Below the pieces are notes generated by a model. That model saw only the letters and a list, made by a program, of their open reading frames with translations, was not told the DNA's origin and made no database searches. From Selenomonadaceae bacterium (GTDB taxonomy: Bacteria; Bacillota; Negativicutes; Selenomonadales; Selenomonadaceae), in NCBI GenBank assembly GCA_017549815.1, contig JAFYNH010000037.1:1-64000 (forward strand): a DNA stretch of 64,000 nucleotides, given 5' to 3'. The position numbers and the translations under genes were made by a program. Every line of letters begins with the position of its first letter. Position 1 is the stretch's first letter. This document shows positions 32,617 through 42,919 of the stretch, one piece after another.

Positions 32617-33453
32617 TTAATCAGAATCCTTTCTGTAGAAAATGCATTCATTAAATTTATCGATGACTACCAACATTTCTTTCGGCAGACGTTTCCGACA
32701 TTCAGCAATCAGATCGTCGGGTACGCCGTAAAAAGCTTCCGCAATACTACCGGCTATCGCGCCGAAGGTATCGACATCACCGCCCAGCCAAACCGTATTC
32801 CTTATAGCACTTTCAAAATCGGTCGACTCAAGGAACGCAATTATTGCTTCGGGAACGGTTTCCCAGATTTTCTCCGTATGGCGATAGTAAACGCGAATAT
32901 CGTCAATTTTCCTGTTTAAGTCGTAGCCAAACTCGTACTCGACGTAGTTTTTAATTTCTTCCTTAGAAGCACCCGTTCGGGCAAGGAATATCGCGCAGGC
33001 AGTCGCCATTGCGCCTTTCACGCCTTCCTTATGATTATGAGTAATTTGGGCAGTCATTCGCGCACATTCGCGAGTGTCGTATATGTTGTCAAAAAAACAA
33101 CCGGCTGATGACACACGCATTGCCGCACCATTTCCAGTACTACCATAAGGTTTAGGATGATTCATAAATATCCAATCAAGAAATCTAGTTCCATATCCTG
33201 CGTAGGGGTATTTTCGGCACCAACTCTGCAAAGTCGTAACGAGAGTATTGAAGAAAACTCTTTCGTCTTCTTCTTTGGCGGATTTCATAACCGCGTCGGC
33301 TACAGCTATCGTCGTAACGGTATCATCAGAAAAATTCGATTCAGCACAAAAAAGCGGGAACGAATCTTTTGACGCAGGTTTATTCCTATCGAATTCATAG
33401 GGAACGCCTATAATGTCACCGAGAATCGCACCGTACAAAGCCGTCTTTTTCAT
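32617..33453 (-). CDS. ADP-ribosylglycohydrolase (ARH/DraG family)
   Basis: The 278-residue enzyme has both metal-binding motifs of the family: 'FSDDTVTTIAVAD' near residues 41-53 and 'GGDVDTFGAIAGSIAEAFYG' near residues 224-243. 'GAILGDIIGVPYEF', 'GNGAAMRV' and 'ITHNHKEGVKGAMA' are also typical. It should hydrolyse ADP-ribose from proteins or small molecules using two Mg2+. GGTGAGG precedes the ATG. It is the first gene of the ADP-ribosylation island and is closely followed by the PARG/ART fusion. The truncated gene at 30841 is a paralogue. Confidence 0.9.
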   Translation of the reverse strand: MKKTALYGAILGDIIGVPYEFDRNKPASKDSFPLFCAESNFSDDTVTTIAVADAVMKSAKEEDERVFFNTLVTTLQSWCRKYPYAGYGTRFLDWIFMNHPKPYGSTGNGAAMRVSSAGCFFDNIYDTRECARMTAQITHNHKEGVKGAMATACAIFLARTGASKEEIKNYVEYEFGYDLNRKIDDIRVYYRHTEKIWETVPEAIIAFLESTDFESAIRNTVWLGGDVDTFGAIAGSIAEAFYGVPDDLIAECRKRLPKEMLVVIDKFNECIFYRKDSD

Positions 33454-33720
33454 ATGGTTTCCTCACCGTAATCAGGAGAATTCGGAATGTCTTTTTTCAA
33501 AAGAATGCGTCACACCATTGCCATGTTAATACTCCCTTTCTTTTTGACCAGATATGCCCCGTAGAGGCTCCAGAATCGCCTACAACACACGTTTAGAGGC
33601 TTTTTTTACCGTTTAAGCCGAAATCAACCCCTTCAAAAGCCTCCTATCAAAATTTGGAATATCACTTTAACTTATTGTCCTAATTATACCAAGAAATTTT
33701 CGTTACGGGTCACTCGACAA
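33454..33720 (-). promoter_or_regulatory. Promoter and structured leader of the ADP-ribosylation island
   Basis: On the minus strand an extended -10, TGGTATAAT (33691-33683), gives a leader of about 230 nt before the glycohydrolase gene. In it GAGGCTTTT and AAAAGCCTC (plus-strand 33596-33604 and 33635-33643) form a perfect 9-bp stem covering an AGGAGG ribosome-like site. A second GCCTCTA copy near 33563 offers an alternative partner. A further start, GGGAG then ATG GCA ATG GTG TGA, lies near 33520; an in-frame continuation of 19 codons overlaps the glycohydrolase start. This may be a leader peptide or a relic. Confidence 0.4.
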
Positions 33721-33888
33721 GTGACAAATAACTTTCCGCAACTGGCACTTTCAAAAAAACACGGCTCGATTACTTTCGAGCTTCATTATATTGTTGCTCA
33801 AAATGTTGAAGACGAGCAACAGCTCGCTCAAAAACTTTTAACTTTCAATCAGCGCGAAAATATCAGAGAAACCGCCACCATGTAAAAA
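33721..33888 (+). other. Unassigned 55-codon open frame (GTG start)
   Basis: A plus-strand frame (TNNFPQLALSKKHGSITFEL and on to NQRENIRETATM) is open from before 33600 to a TAA at 33886, with GTG at 33721 as the only plausible start. It has no ribosome site. It reads like protein sequence and may be the relic of a longer gene. No family is recognised. Confidence 0.25.
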
Positions 33889-33936
33889 TAAAACGCTCCT
33901 GCCTAAAGTGATATTCTTCGACATGAGCGTTTATCT
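33885..33936 (-). terminator. Terminator of the 16-kb surface-protein/efflux operon
   Basis: AAACGCTC (33891-33898) and GAGCGTTT (33925-33932) form an 8-bp stem with a loop of 26 nt. The minus-strand transcript continues into a U-rich stretch (TTTTATTTTTA). Confidence 0.65.
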
Positions 33937-33968
33937 TTTTAAGCTTGAATAGTTAAGTGGTAGTCAAT

Positions 33969-36900
33969 TTATTTTGAAAGCCAAACAGCTTGTTCGTGAT
34001 TAGCGGAAAAGCTTAAGCCGTCGGCGAGTTGATACGTAATGTCGGAATTTCCTTCGACGTGTAACGAGCCGCCGTCCTTGAAATTAATATCAACGGCATT
34101 GCCAGAAATTTTCGTACCAACAATTTGGTCGAGCGAAATACCGGCAAGAATCACGCCGTCGCCGTCATTTGTCCCGCGAATTGTATCGTTGCCATTTCCG
34201 TTGCAATAGAAGAACAGATTTTGAGAGTTGCCACCGACAAGTAAGTCATCGCCGCCGTTGCCGCCCCATAAGCTCGCATCTCCTTTGCCCGCAAGGATTG
34301 TGTTGTCAATTTCGTTGCCCGCCAAAGTATTTTTGCCGTCCGAAATCGTCGCGTCCAAAGTTTTTATATCTCCGACGAAATATTTGCCGTGCGAGCCGTC
34401 AAGCCAAATTTCCGCCTCGTCAGCAACAGTTACCTTTGCATTTTTAGCTGTCGCTACGAAGTAATTAGCCGCGTCGTCATAGGTAATATTTTCGTCAACT
34501 TTGGCAACGAATTCATTAATCTTGAAGTTCTTACCTTGCGCATCTTCAAGAGTTATCCAGCCGTCGCCGCCGATTTGCATACGAACTGCGCCCGCGTCAT
34601 TAAGGTTGACCGCCGTTATTGCGTTCGTGCCGACGTTGATTTTATCTTCCTCAAAGTTGAAGTTCTTAATAACGTCGCGCCCGTTGCCTTTATCGAAAAC
34701 AAATTCGGTTGTGCCGTTGTCGTTGCCCGTCAAAGTCTCGTTCGCCGAAGACGCTATCAACGTATTCAGACCGCCGCCGACCGTCACTTGATTTATGCCG
34801 CGAAAACTCTTGCCGTCCGTCAAATCGACAATCAATGATTCTTCAAAGTTCGTAAAGTCAACGCCCGATTTGTTGCCGATATAAATATCTGCCGCGTTGT
34901 CGTCATTCACTGCGATAATCGAATCTTTCTGCGCAATCGCAGTTTTAATTTCCTTGCCATTCGCAACCGTCAAAATTCTCGCCGTACCGTCACCCGAAGA
35001 AATATTTTCGAGTAAAGCGCGAGTTGCACCGTTCTTAACAATTAAATCTGTGCCGTCAAAGCTGAAATTAGCGGTCGTTGCGTCAACGGAAATTTTATCG
35101 CCGCCGTCGTCGTCAAAGCCGGCTGTGAAGTTCACGATTGTATTTCTGCCGTTGCTAAGTTGAATAGTCGCGTTGTCGCCGTTAAGCTCAATAATGTTTT
35201 TGCCCGCGCCCGCGTCGATAAATGATTCATCGCTCGCGTAAACGGTATCATTGCCAGAGCCGCCGAGAAGTGTCGAAGCAATTCCGCCAATAAGAATCAA
35301 ATCGTCCTTTTTGTTGCTCGCATTGATTGCCGCGTCATCAGAGGCAAAGCCAACCTTTTGAAGACCGTCTTCAGCGTCGTAGAAGTTTACAATTTCGCTG
35401 GTCACGTTACCGAAACTGACGACTGCCGCGCCCATTGAAAGTTTACCGTCATCAAAGGAGATTTCCTTGCTTAAGATTTTATCCACGATTTCCGAGAGCA
35501 TATCATCATAATTGTCATTGAACCCTGCGCCCGTCGTGTCGTTGTAGCCTTCAAGCGTCATCTTGCCTTCTGGTACGAACAGCCACGTATTGCCGCCACT
35601 CTTCAAGTTGACGGTGACATTTTCGCCTTCGCTGACGACAGTATCAGTAGATTTACTCGTAACTATGCTGACCTTCGCGCTTGTTTTCTCGACAACTGCC
35701 AAGTCGCCGCCAGTAAGCGATATATCTTTTTTGCCGGTGTCTTCAGCCGAGACAACGCTTGAGTGATTCGGCTTGAATTCTTTGATAATGTCTTCGGTCG
35801 ACATTTTTTCAGTACCGATAATGTTGGGATTGTTCAAGGTTGCGGCGTCTTCGAGAGTAATTGAATCATCGCCGACAGTAAGAATTAAATCGTTACCGCT
35901 TACCGACGCCGAATATTTACCGCCCGCGATTGAGAGCGTGTCATTTGCCGTAAAACCGTTGATAACGTCGTTGCCGCCATTGTAGACGATTAAATCATTA
36001 CCCGAACCGCTGTAAATTGTATTGTCGCCGTCATTGCCGATAATCTCAATGTCTTTGGTGCGTTCCGACGGGTCGATTGTAGCAACGCCGTCTTGAGCAG
36101 TTATCGTTGCCGGGTCGTTATCGTCGAGAGTTAAATACTTGCCGAAAAGTCTTTCGTCGCCGTTTACGTCAACGCCTTTGATAATTTTCTCTGCGCCGTT
36201 CTTAACGATAATTTTCTTTCCAACTGCCTCGAAAACATAATCACTGCCGACAATGGAGCCGTTGATACTCATATCCGCGAAAGGACGCCCATGATAAATT
36301 ACATCTTCGCCTTCGGTGTAGTCGGTGATTACACATTCTGCCAAGTTCGCGCCGCCTCTGAAGGTATCGTTACCCGCGCCGCCCGTCATCGTCATATTAA
36401 CTGCTGTTCCTGCCGACAATAAATCGTTTCCGTCGCCGCCGTCCATTGTCGCATTGTAGCCGCCGCCTAAAATCGTATTGTCGCCGTCGTTGCCGATAAG
36501 TTCAACGTCAGTCGTGCGTTCGGTGGCGTCGAGGACTTTAACATTTTCAAAAGCCGTAATCGTATCGGCGTCGTAATCGGCGACCGTCCAATAGTTGCCG
36601 ATATAAGCAACCTTGCCGTTGGTATCGATAACTTTAATTTTCTTGTCGGCACCGTTATGAATAACCGTTTGAACCGTCGCAAGTGCCATAGCGAAATCGT
36701 CGCCGTTGAGGCTTGCCAGTGAAAGCGGAGACGCCAATTCAAAGCTACTGCCGTGATAAACTGCGTCTTCGTCTTCGTTGTAGTCTTCAATATTTATCGT
36801 TTGGAAACCGTAGCCGCCTCTGAAGGTATCGGCACCTTCGCCGCCCGTCTGATTGACTGTCGTCGCAATTCCGATAAATTGGTCGTCGCCTTTCGAGCCG

Positions 36901-39900
36901 ATTAACGTTGCCGACGCTCCTTGAGCCAAGAGGAATGCATTGTTTAAAGTCTTGTCGCTTAAGTCGATAATGCCGCCAGCAGTGTTATTCACGTAATGAA
37001 CTTCTATACTGTCCGAAGAATTCGCGAGCGTTGCAACTGCAGAATCCGCCTCCGTTTGAAGGACAAATGTTTTATGTTGAAGTGCCAAGCCAATATTGGT
37101 GCCGAATTCGTAATCGTCACTTTCGCTTGTCACCGTCGCGGAGCCGTCAAAGTTTTTCAGTCCTTTAAGGTTGCCGCTGTCGTCAAGCAGAATTGAAAAT
37201 TCCTCGTCGCCGTCAACTTCCAAAGTCGTATCGCCAACATTAATCGTGCCTTGTCCACCGTCGGTCTCGAAAGTAACTTCGTCGCCGATATTGCCGCCCG
37301 GCTCAATCGAAATATTAAAGTCGTTTGACAGCCCGGCGAATGTCGTAAATTTATCATTGAGACTTTGCAGATAAAAACCGTTGCCGCCGTTTTCAACATC
37401 AATCGAAGTAAAATCTTTGTTGACATAGTGCATACCCATTACCACTACGCGCTTTCCGTCGGAAATGTGCACTTTGGCGTTGTCATCAATTATCAAGGTA
37501 TCGTAAGAGGCTTCCACGCTCGCGCCGTCGCTGATATTTGTCGCTATGTCGGCAGGAGCTGCAGTATTGGGATAAACGTAGACATGAATTGTGTATTTGT
37601 CATCGTTGTATATTCCCATGTCAACGCCGTTTACTTTTACACTGCCGCCAATACTGGCAAGAGCAATTTGATAGGCATCGTCGCCGAGAGGAACTACTTT
37701 CTTACCGATTCTGAAAACGTCCCAATTAATGTCTGACGCCTCAACCGTGAAATCTAAGCTGTCGGAAACGTAATTATAAACACCGCTTGAAATTGTCGTC
37801 CAACCTTCATAATCGACAAGTTCAACTGAATCCTCATTGAATTTAAGTCCGAACTCTTCGTCGCCGTTTACGGTAAAAGTTTCGTCGCCGACTGTAATTG
37901 TTCCGGTCTTGCCGTCGGTCTGAATTGCCAAGCTGTCGCCGATATTTCCGCCCGCCGTGATATTCAACTCGTAGCCGGAACTCAAGCCGCTGATTGTCTC
38001 GAATTTATCATCAACGATATTGAGAGTGAAGCCGTTGCCGCCGTTTTCAGCCGCAATGGTTGTGTAATTTTGCGTCGACATGTATTTGTTTGTAAAAATC
38101 GTGTGAAGTCCGTCGCCGAATGTAATTTGCGCGTCCTTGTCAACGCTGGCAGAATAATTGTTACGAACGGTTGCGCCGTCGCTGACATTCATTAACACGA
38201 TATTTTTTCCGATACCGGCGGCAGATTTTGTAAAGTGCGCCGCGTAATTTGAATCGCCGCTGATTCCCAGTTCGGTATCATCGACAAAAGCATTGCCGTT
38301 GAGTCCGTTTATTGCAATTCTGTTGCCGCCCTGCGCCTCAACATAGATATTATTTGCGATCGTCAAATTATCCGTGCTTGTGATTGAATCGCCGCTTACA
38401 GTGAACGTTGCCGACTTGGAAGGATTATTCGTGGCGTTGCCCGTGTATTCAAAGCCTCCGCCGTCAAGCGTAGCCCATTCGCCCTTGAATAAAGAATTGT
38501 CGTCCGTTTGAAGAGTAGAGTCAAAACCTTCCACGCCGACAACAGAGCCGTTTTCTCCAAATACAAATGTAAATTCGCTGTCACTGCCGAGAGTGTAGCG
38601 TTGATATTGCCACTCGTCAGAATCGGCGTCGAGAGAATATTTGCCGCTGTTGGCAGTGGTTTTAACGACGATAACGCCTGCGCCCGAAGTTTTGAAGTCA
38701 ATTTTTTCTCCAACGTTAATTCCGCTCTCAATCGTAATTTCATAGCCGTCCTGCAGGTTGCCGATTGTCTTAATCAAATCGTCGCCCGTTGTAATTTCGA
38801 CGCCTTCATTGTTATTGCTGATTGAAAGCTTGGTGTAAGCGCGAGAGAAAAATTGTTTTTCGGTGTAGAGGCAATAGGAGCCGTCTTTGAAAGTAACCGT
38901 ATCGCCTTTATTGTCAAAGGAAATCCAATCGGCGGCGGTTGAAGTTCCCGCAGTACCGCGAGGGCTGATTGTTGCTCCGTCGCTGACGGCACGAATCGCC
39001 GTAACATTTGCGTCGGTAATGTAATAACCTTCAAGCGGGAACTCTTCGGAAAGATCAATCGGAGAAACAGCCTCAATGTTATAGCTGTCGTCGCCTTCAA
39101 TGCCGAGCGCGTCGCCGTTGTAAATGACATTGCCGCTTAAGTTTCTGATGTTCGTATGAGTGCCCGACTGTTGAACATAAAGAATCGAGCCGATAGAAAC
39201 GTTGTCGGGAGCACCGTCGCCGTCTTCGTCTTTGAGATTGCCGCCCTTAAGAGTGAACTGCGCGGATTTATCATCACGATTCTTCTGCAAATAATCCATT
39301 TGAACAACGGAACTGTAGCCCCAGCCGCCGCTTTCAAGGCTTGTCCAATTACCTGTCATGGCGAGGTTGCCGTCATAGAAAACCATTTTGTCGCCTTGAT
39401 AAGCTCTGTTGCCTATAGTTACTATGTCAGAATTATTGCCGTTAGTTAAAATGACGGTCGATTGATTTGGCGTCGAAGTGTCGCCCGAAATTGAAATTGT
39501 GCTGTCGGCGTTGACTGTCCAATAATCATTGATGTAATTTTCTGTTTCGATAAAAAGCCGGTTGTCAAGCGCAAGTCCGTGAGCACTGTTGGCAATGACA
39601 GTTGCATCTTCGATAATGTTTATGTCGCCGATACTGTTGACTTGTTCGCCGTAAGTGCCGCCAATCGCCGCGTCTTTTACGTCGGTTGAAGTTGTATTAG
39701 CAACGACGGATGCCCGACCGCCGATTGTGATATTTCCATTTTTGCAGTAAACCGCCGAGCCGATAGCAGCCGTTTGCAAACCGCTTGTTGCCTCGACAGT
39801 CGCATCGCCGTTAATCAAAATATCTCCGACCGTGCCGCGATAAGCCGAACCGATAGCCGCCGCGTAACCTTGAGGAGTATTTGATACAACGTGCGCCGTG

Positions 39901-41507
39901 CCAGTAATCGTAATGTTGCCGATTTTGGAGCCATTGCCCGCGCAACCGATACCGCAAGCCCCACTGCGAGTCATCAAATCAAATGTGCCGCTGTCGATTG
40001 TAATATTTGAAGAACTTAAATCTTCTTCGCCATTAGTGCCGATAGCCGCGCCGTTCAGCGTTACAATTTTTATCGAACCCGTTCCGCCGATAGTGCCGCC
40101 GCCGCCGATATTTATTCCCGCCTTGTTGCCTTTTACGATTGAAAAATCATTTGCGCCGTTAATGGTTAATTTATTATCTGCGCCGGAGCCGAGATGAATA
40201 ACGGAAGCGGCAACTGCCTTGTTGGTAATTTTCAAGTCGTTAATCGTCAAATCAACGGTGTCACTCTGCGCGATAATTTGAATTTCTTCCAAATCATAAT
40301 CGCCGCCTTGCAAAGTGACAGCGTCGGTTGTGTTGATTAAAATTTTTCCGACGGAACCTTCGGCGATAGTGTAAGAGCCGCCCTTATTAATTTCTAAAAG
40401 CGTTTCTTCAAGAGCCTCTTTATCAAGTTCACTGCCGCCCGAATACAACAAACCGTCAGTCGAATTGTAACTTATTTCAGCCGCTTTAAATTCCGTACCG
40501 TTAATCGTTGTTTTGGTATAAATATCGCCGCTGTGTCCCGTGAAGGTGGCATTTTCGCCGATTGTGATAGTATCTTCGTTGTCTAAATAATAATCGCCTT
40601 CATTGGTTGTGCCGTATTGTTGATTTTCTCTGTGATACTCGATATTGTCAATGGCAAGTCCGAGATTTGAAGTAGCCGTAACTTTTGCATTGCCTCCGAT
40701 AACGATATTGCCGAGTGATTGAACCATTGAACCAAGCCCCGAACCGATAGCCGCAGAATCGTCGACTTGCGAGGCATTTATGGCGTTGACTTCGGCATTG
40801 CCGTTAATCATGATATTGCCGACGGAGGCAAGGCTTGCGCCGCCGATTGCCGATGAATGTTGTCCGCTTGTTGCAGTAATTTTTGCATCGCCGTTAATCG
40901 TAATGTCGCCGCAAGTGCCCCAGTAAGAAGCACCGATTGTGGCAGCGTGACCTCCGGGCGCACTTGCAGTAATGTTTGCAGTTCCGGTGATTGTGATATT
41001 TCCGACTGCATTGCCGCGAGCACCCGCGCCGCCGATTGCACAAGCTCCGCTACGACACGTCAAATTAAATGTGCCCGATTCAATCGTTATATCGCTGTCG
41101 GGTTTTGATTGAGTGCCGTTGATACCGATAACCGCACTGTTTATCGACGTGCCTTTAAACGAGCCTGTGCCGTTGACTGTGAGACCACCGCCGATATTGA
41201 CGCAAGCTCCGGGACCACTTTTGATTTCAAGAGTATTCTTGCCCGTGATATTGAGCTTATTCTCGGAGCCGTCGCCAACTGTAATGATTGGGTTTATGTT
41301 GTTGGCTATGTTGAGATTGTCAATAGTTAGGTTGGCATTATCTGCTGTCGTCGAGATAACAACTTCGCTGAGTTGAGTATCGGCATTTCCTGTAAGAGTT
41401 ACCGCCTCCGTTGTCGCGATTGTGATAGTTGAATTTGATTCGTTGACATTGTAAGTTCCGCCTTTGGTTATTGTTAAATCAGCGAATCTTTGAAGGTCAA
41501 ACTTCAT
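33969..41507 (-). CDS. Giant RTX-like surface protein with MKFDLQRFA N terminus
   Basis: The protein has 2512 residues and begins MKFDLQRFADLTITKGGTYNV, with no Sec signal. I recall such a start from repeat-rich surface proteins of Negativicutes. Residues of about 10-340 and 370-700 are two copies of a beta-helix-like block ('GNITITGTANI', 'GDITINGDAKITATSG', 'SSAIGG'). About 720-1480 holds three or four units with 'FTLKGGNLKDEDGDG' and 'LGISGDSNY', shared with the protein at 47285. The remainder has RTX-type modules ('TGGEGADTFRGG', 'GGSGNDTV', 'NGNGNDTIRG'). GAGGTG precedes the ATG. It is last in an operon behind tolC, the RND pump and its adaptor. It is probably an adhesin or S-layer-like protein. 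Confidence 0.85.
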   Translation of the reverse strand: MKFDLQRFADLTITKGGTYNVNESNSTITIATTEAVTLTGNADTQLSEVVISTTADNANLTIDNLNIANNINPIITVGDGSENKLNITGKNTLEIKSGPGACVNIGGGLTVNGTGSFKGTSINSAVIGINGTQSKPDSDITIESGTFNLTCRSGACAIGGAGARGNAVGNITITGTANITASAPGGHAATIGASYWGTCGDITINGDAKITATSGQHSSAIGGASLASVGNIMINGNAEVNAINASQVDDSAAIGSGLGSMVQSLGNIVIGGNAKVTATSNLGLAIDNIEYHRENQQYGTTNEGDYYLDNEDTITIGENATFTGHSGDIYTKTTINGTEFKAAEISYNSTDGLLYSGGSELDKEALEETLLEINKGGSYTIAEGSVGKILINTTDAVTLQGGDYDLEEIQIIAQSDTVDLTINDLKITNKAVAASVIHLGSGADNKLTINGANDFSIVKGNKAGINIGGGGTIGGTGSIKIVTLNGAAIGTNGEEDLSSSNITIDSGTFDLMTRSGACGIGCAGNGSKIGNITITGTAHVVSNTPQGYAAAIGSAYRGTVGDILINGDATVEATSGLQTAAIGSAVYCKNGNITIGGRASVVANTTSTDVKDAAIGGTYGEQVNSIGDINIIEDATVIANSAHGLALDNRLFIETENYINDYWTVNADSTISISGDTSTPNQSTVILTNGNNSDIVTIGNRAYQGDKMVFYDGNLAMTGNWTSLESGGWGYSSVVQMDYLQKNRDDKSAQFTLKGGNLKDEDGDGAPDNVSIGSILYVQQSGTHTNIRNLSGNVIYNGDALGIEGDDSYNIEAVSPIDLSEEFPLEGYYITDANVTAIRAVSDGATISPRGTAGTSTAADWISFDNKGDTVTFKDGSYCLYTEKQFFSRAYTKLSISNNNEGVEITTGDDLIKTIGNLQDGYEITIESGINVGEKIDFKTSGAGVIVVKTTANSGKYSLDADSDEWQYQRYTLGSDSEFTFVFGENGSVVGVEGFDSTLQTDDNSLFKGEWATLDGGGFEYTGNATNNPSKSATFTVSGDSITSTDNLTIANNIYVEAQGGNRIAINGLNGNAFVDDTELGISGDSNYAAHFTKSAAGIGKNIVLMNVSDGATVRNNYSASVDKDAQITFGDGLHTIFTNKYMSTQNYTTIAAENGGNGFTLNIVDDKFETISGLSSGYELNITAGGNIGDSLAIQTDGKTGTITVGDETFTVNGDEEFGLKFNEDSVELVDYEGWTTISSGVYNYVSDSLDFTVEASDINWDVFRIGKKVVPLGDDAYQIALASIGGSVKVNGVDMGIYNDDKYTIHVYVYPNTAAPADIATNISDGASVEASYDTLIIDDNAKVHISDGKRVVVMGMHYVNKDFTSIDVENGGNGFYLQSLNDKFTTFAGLSNDFNISIEPGGNIGDEVTFETDGGQGTINVGDTTLEVDGDEEFSILLDDSGNLKGLKNFDGSATVTSESDDYEFGTNIGLALQHKTFVLQTEADSAVATLANSSDSIEVHYVNNTAGGIIDLSDKTLNNAFLLAQGASATLIGSKGDDQFIGIATTVNQTGGEGADTFRGGYGFQTINIEDYNEDEDAVYHGSSFELASPLSLASLNGDDFAMALATVQTVIHNGADKKIKVIDTNGKVAYIGNYWTVADYDADTITAFENVKVLDATERTTDVELIGNDGDNTILGGGYNATMDGGDGNDLLSAGTAVNMTMTGGAGNDTFRGGANLAECVITDYTEGEDVIYHGRPFADMSINGSIVGSDYVFEAVGKKIIVKNGAEKIIKGVDVNGDERLFGKYLTLDDNDPATITAQDGVATIDPSERTKDIEIIGNDGDNTIYSGSGNDLIVYNGGNDVINGFTANDTLSIAGGKYSASVSGNDLILTVGDDSITLEDAATLNNPNIIGTEKMSTEDIIKEFKPNHSSVVSAEDTGKKDISLTGGDLAVVEKTSAKVSIVTSKSTDTVVSEGENVTVNLKSGGNTWLFVPEGKMTLEGYNDTTGAGFNDNYDDMLSEIVDKILSKEISFDDGKLSMGAAVVSFGNVTSEIVNFYDAEDGLQKVGFASDDAAINASNKKDDLILIGGIASTLLGGSGNDTVYASDESFIDAGAGKNIIELNGDNATIQLSNGRNTIVNFTAGFDDDGGDKISVDATTANFSFDGTDLIVKNGATRALLENISSGDGTARILTVANGKEIKTAIAQKDSIIAVNDDNAADIYIGNKSGVDFTNFEESLIVDLTDGKSFRGINQVTVGGGLNTLIASSANETLTGNDNGTTEFVFDKGNGRDVIKNFNFEEDKINVGTNAITAVNLNDAGAVRMQIGGDGWITLEDAQGKNFKINEFVAKVDENITYDDAANYFVATAKNAKVTVADEAEIWLDGSHGKYFVGDIKTLDATISDGKNTLAGNEIDNTILAGKGDASLWGGNGGDDLLVGGNSQNLFFYCNGNGNDTIRGTNDGDGVILAGISLDQIVGTKISGNAVDINFKDGGSLHVEGNSDITYQLADGLSFSANHEQAVWLSK

Positions 41508-41524
41508 ACGAAATCACCTCATAA

Positions 41525-42919
41525 TTATTTTTGCGTTGCCCATTCGATTGTCGATACCGTTAATGCCTCGTCCGAACTTTTATTTTCCTGTTCGGCTTGA
41601 ACATAAAGCTTTGCATCAGTTTCAACGGGAACGCCCATAGCCTTTTCGAGTTGCGCCTTGCTGACTTCGTAGCTATAAATTGCATTGAAATAATTCATGC
41701 GAGCCTCAGTCAATTTTTCTTGCGCGTCCATAACTTCAAGGTTAATGCCGACTCCTTCGGCGTATTTAATCTGCGCGATATTGTAATCTTCTTCTGCCTG
41801 CGAAACCGCAATTTTGGTTGTCTGTATTTGTTTTTCAGCCGACTTTAAGTTGTTATAAGCCTTGCGAACGTCAAGTTCGACGCTCTCTCTGGCTTGAACA
41901 GCCGCCGATTGCAGACGTTTAACGGTCGCCTCGTTTTCATGAACTTGCGCCGCCGTCACATTGTTATCAAACAAATTCCACGTCATGGAAAGTCCGGCTG
42001 TCCAACTTTCGTTGTGGTTGTCACGAAAGGGAGTTTCGCCGTTAAAAGTTTTGGAAACGACAGCATTGACTTGCGGCTTTCTGTTCGCTTTGGCTGATTC
42101 GATATTCGTTTCGGCTTGTTTAACGGCATAATCGGCGACAAAAATATCGGGGCGGTGTTCAAATGCGTAATTTAAACATTCCTCAAGGCTTATGTCGGTT
42201 TTCCGATAAGGAATTTCGTCGTTTACAATGATAACGGTATCCATCGGCAAGCCGATTAAATTATCCAAAGTCGCAATCGCGTTTTCGTAATCATTTTGGG
42301 CTTTAATCAGGGATTGTTGAGCATTCGCCAACTGAACTTTTGAAGATAAAACGTCAGCATGAGCCACAACGCCGTTTGCAAATTTCACTTCGACTTGTTT
42401 AAGGTGTTCATTCAAATTATTTACAGTCTCTTGATTGGTATCGACTATGTTTTTGCAATGCAGAATGTCATAATAAGCGGCGGTCGTCTGATATTTGATT
42501 TGTTGCTTGGAATTTTCAAGATTCAAATCCGCCGAATTCAAGCCGTACCGCGCAGATTTTATCGAACTTTCATTCTTGCCGCCCGTGTAAAGCGGATAAT
42601 TAAATTTCAAAGTGTTATCAAAGCCGAATTCGTAATTTGCCGAAGAAGTTTTACTGCGCGTCTCATAATCTCTGCCGCCGATTTTATTCGCTGCCGCCGT
42701 CCATGAAAAAGTTGCGCCTGTCGCTCGACGCATTCGGCTCAAAATCCATTTTGCATTTTCTCTGCTTTCCTTTGACTGCTCAATAGTCCGATTGTTATTC
42801 AGAGCGAGGATTATGCTTTCTTCGAGACTTAAATTGATAACTCCCGAATCAGCCGACGTTTTCGGCAAGCAAATTACGATTCCGATTAAAAAAGTCACTA
42901 AAAATCTTAGGAATTTCAA
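41525..42919 (-). CDS. tolC: TolC-family outer membrane channel
   Basis: The 464-residue outer membrane efflux protein has a signal peptide (MKFLRFLVTFLIGIVICLPKTSA). Two internally similar halves of long amphipathic helices follow: 'LSLEESIILALNNNRTIEQS' in the first and 'ISLEECLNYAFEHRPDIFVADYAVKQAETNI' in the second. 'YAEGVGINLEVMDAQEKLTEARMNYFNAIYSYEVSKAQLEKAMG' is a typical C-terminal block. The start is TTG, overlapping the stop of the RND gene (TTGA), with GAGG just upstream. It forms the exit duct for the adjacent RND pump. Its own presence shows an outer membrane. Confidence 0.92.
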   Translation of the reverse strand: MKFLRFLVTFLIGIVICLPKTSADSGVINLSLEESIILALNNNRTIEQSKESRENAKWILSRMRRATGATFSWTAAANKIGGRDYETRSKTSSANYEFGFDNTLKFNYPLYTGGKNESSIKSARYGLNSADLNLENSKQQIKYQTTAAYYDILHCKNIVDTNQETVNNLNEHLKQVEVKFANGVVAHADVLSSKVQLANAQQSLIKAQNDYENAIATLDNLIGLPMDTVIIVNDEIPYRKTDISLEECLNYAFEHRPDIFVADYAVKQAETNIESAKANRKPQVNAVVSKTFNGETPFRDNHNESWTAGLSMTWNLFDNNVTAAQVHENEATVKRLQSAAVQARESVELDVRKAYNNLKSAEKQIQTTKIAVSQAEEDYNIAQIKYAEGVGINLEVMDAQEKLTEARMNYFNAIYSYEVSKAQLEKAMGVPVETDAKLYVQAEQENKSSDEALTVSTIEWATQK

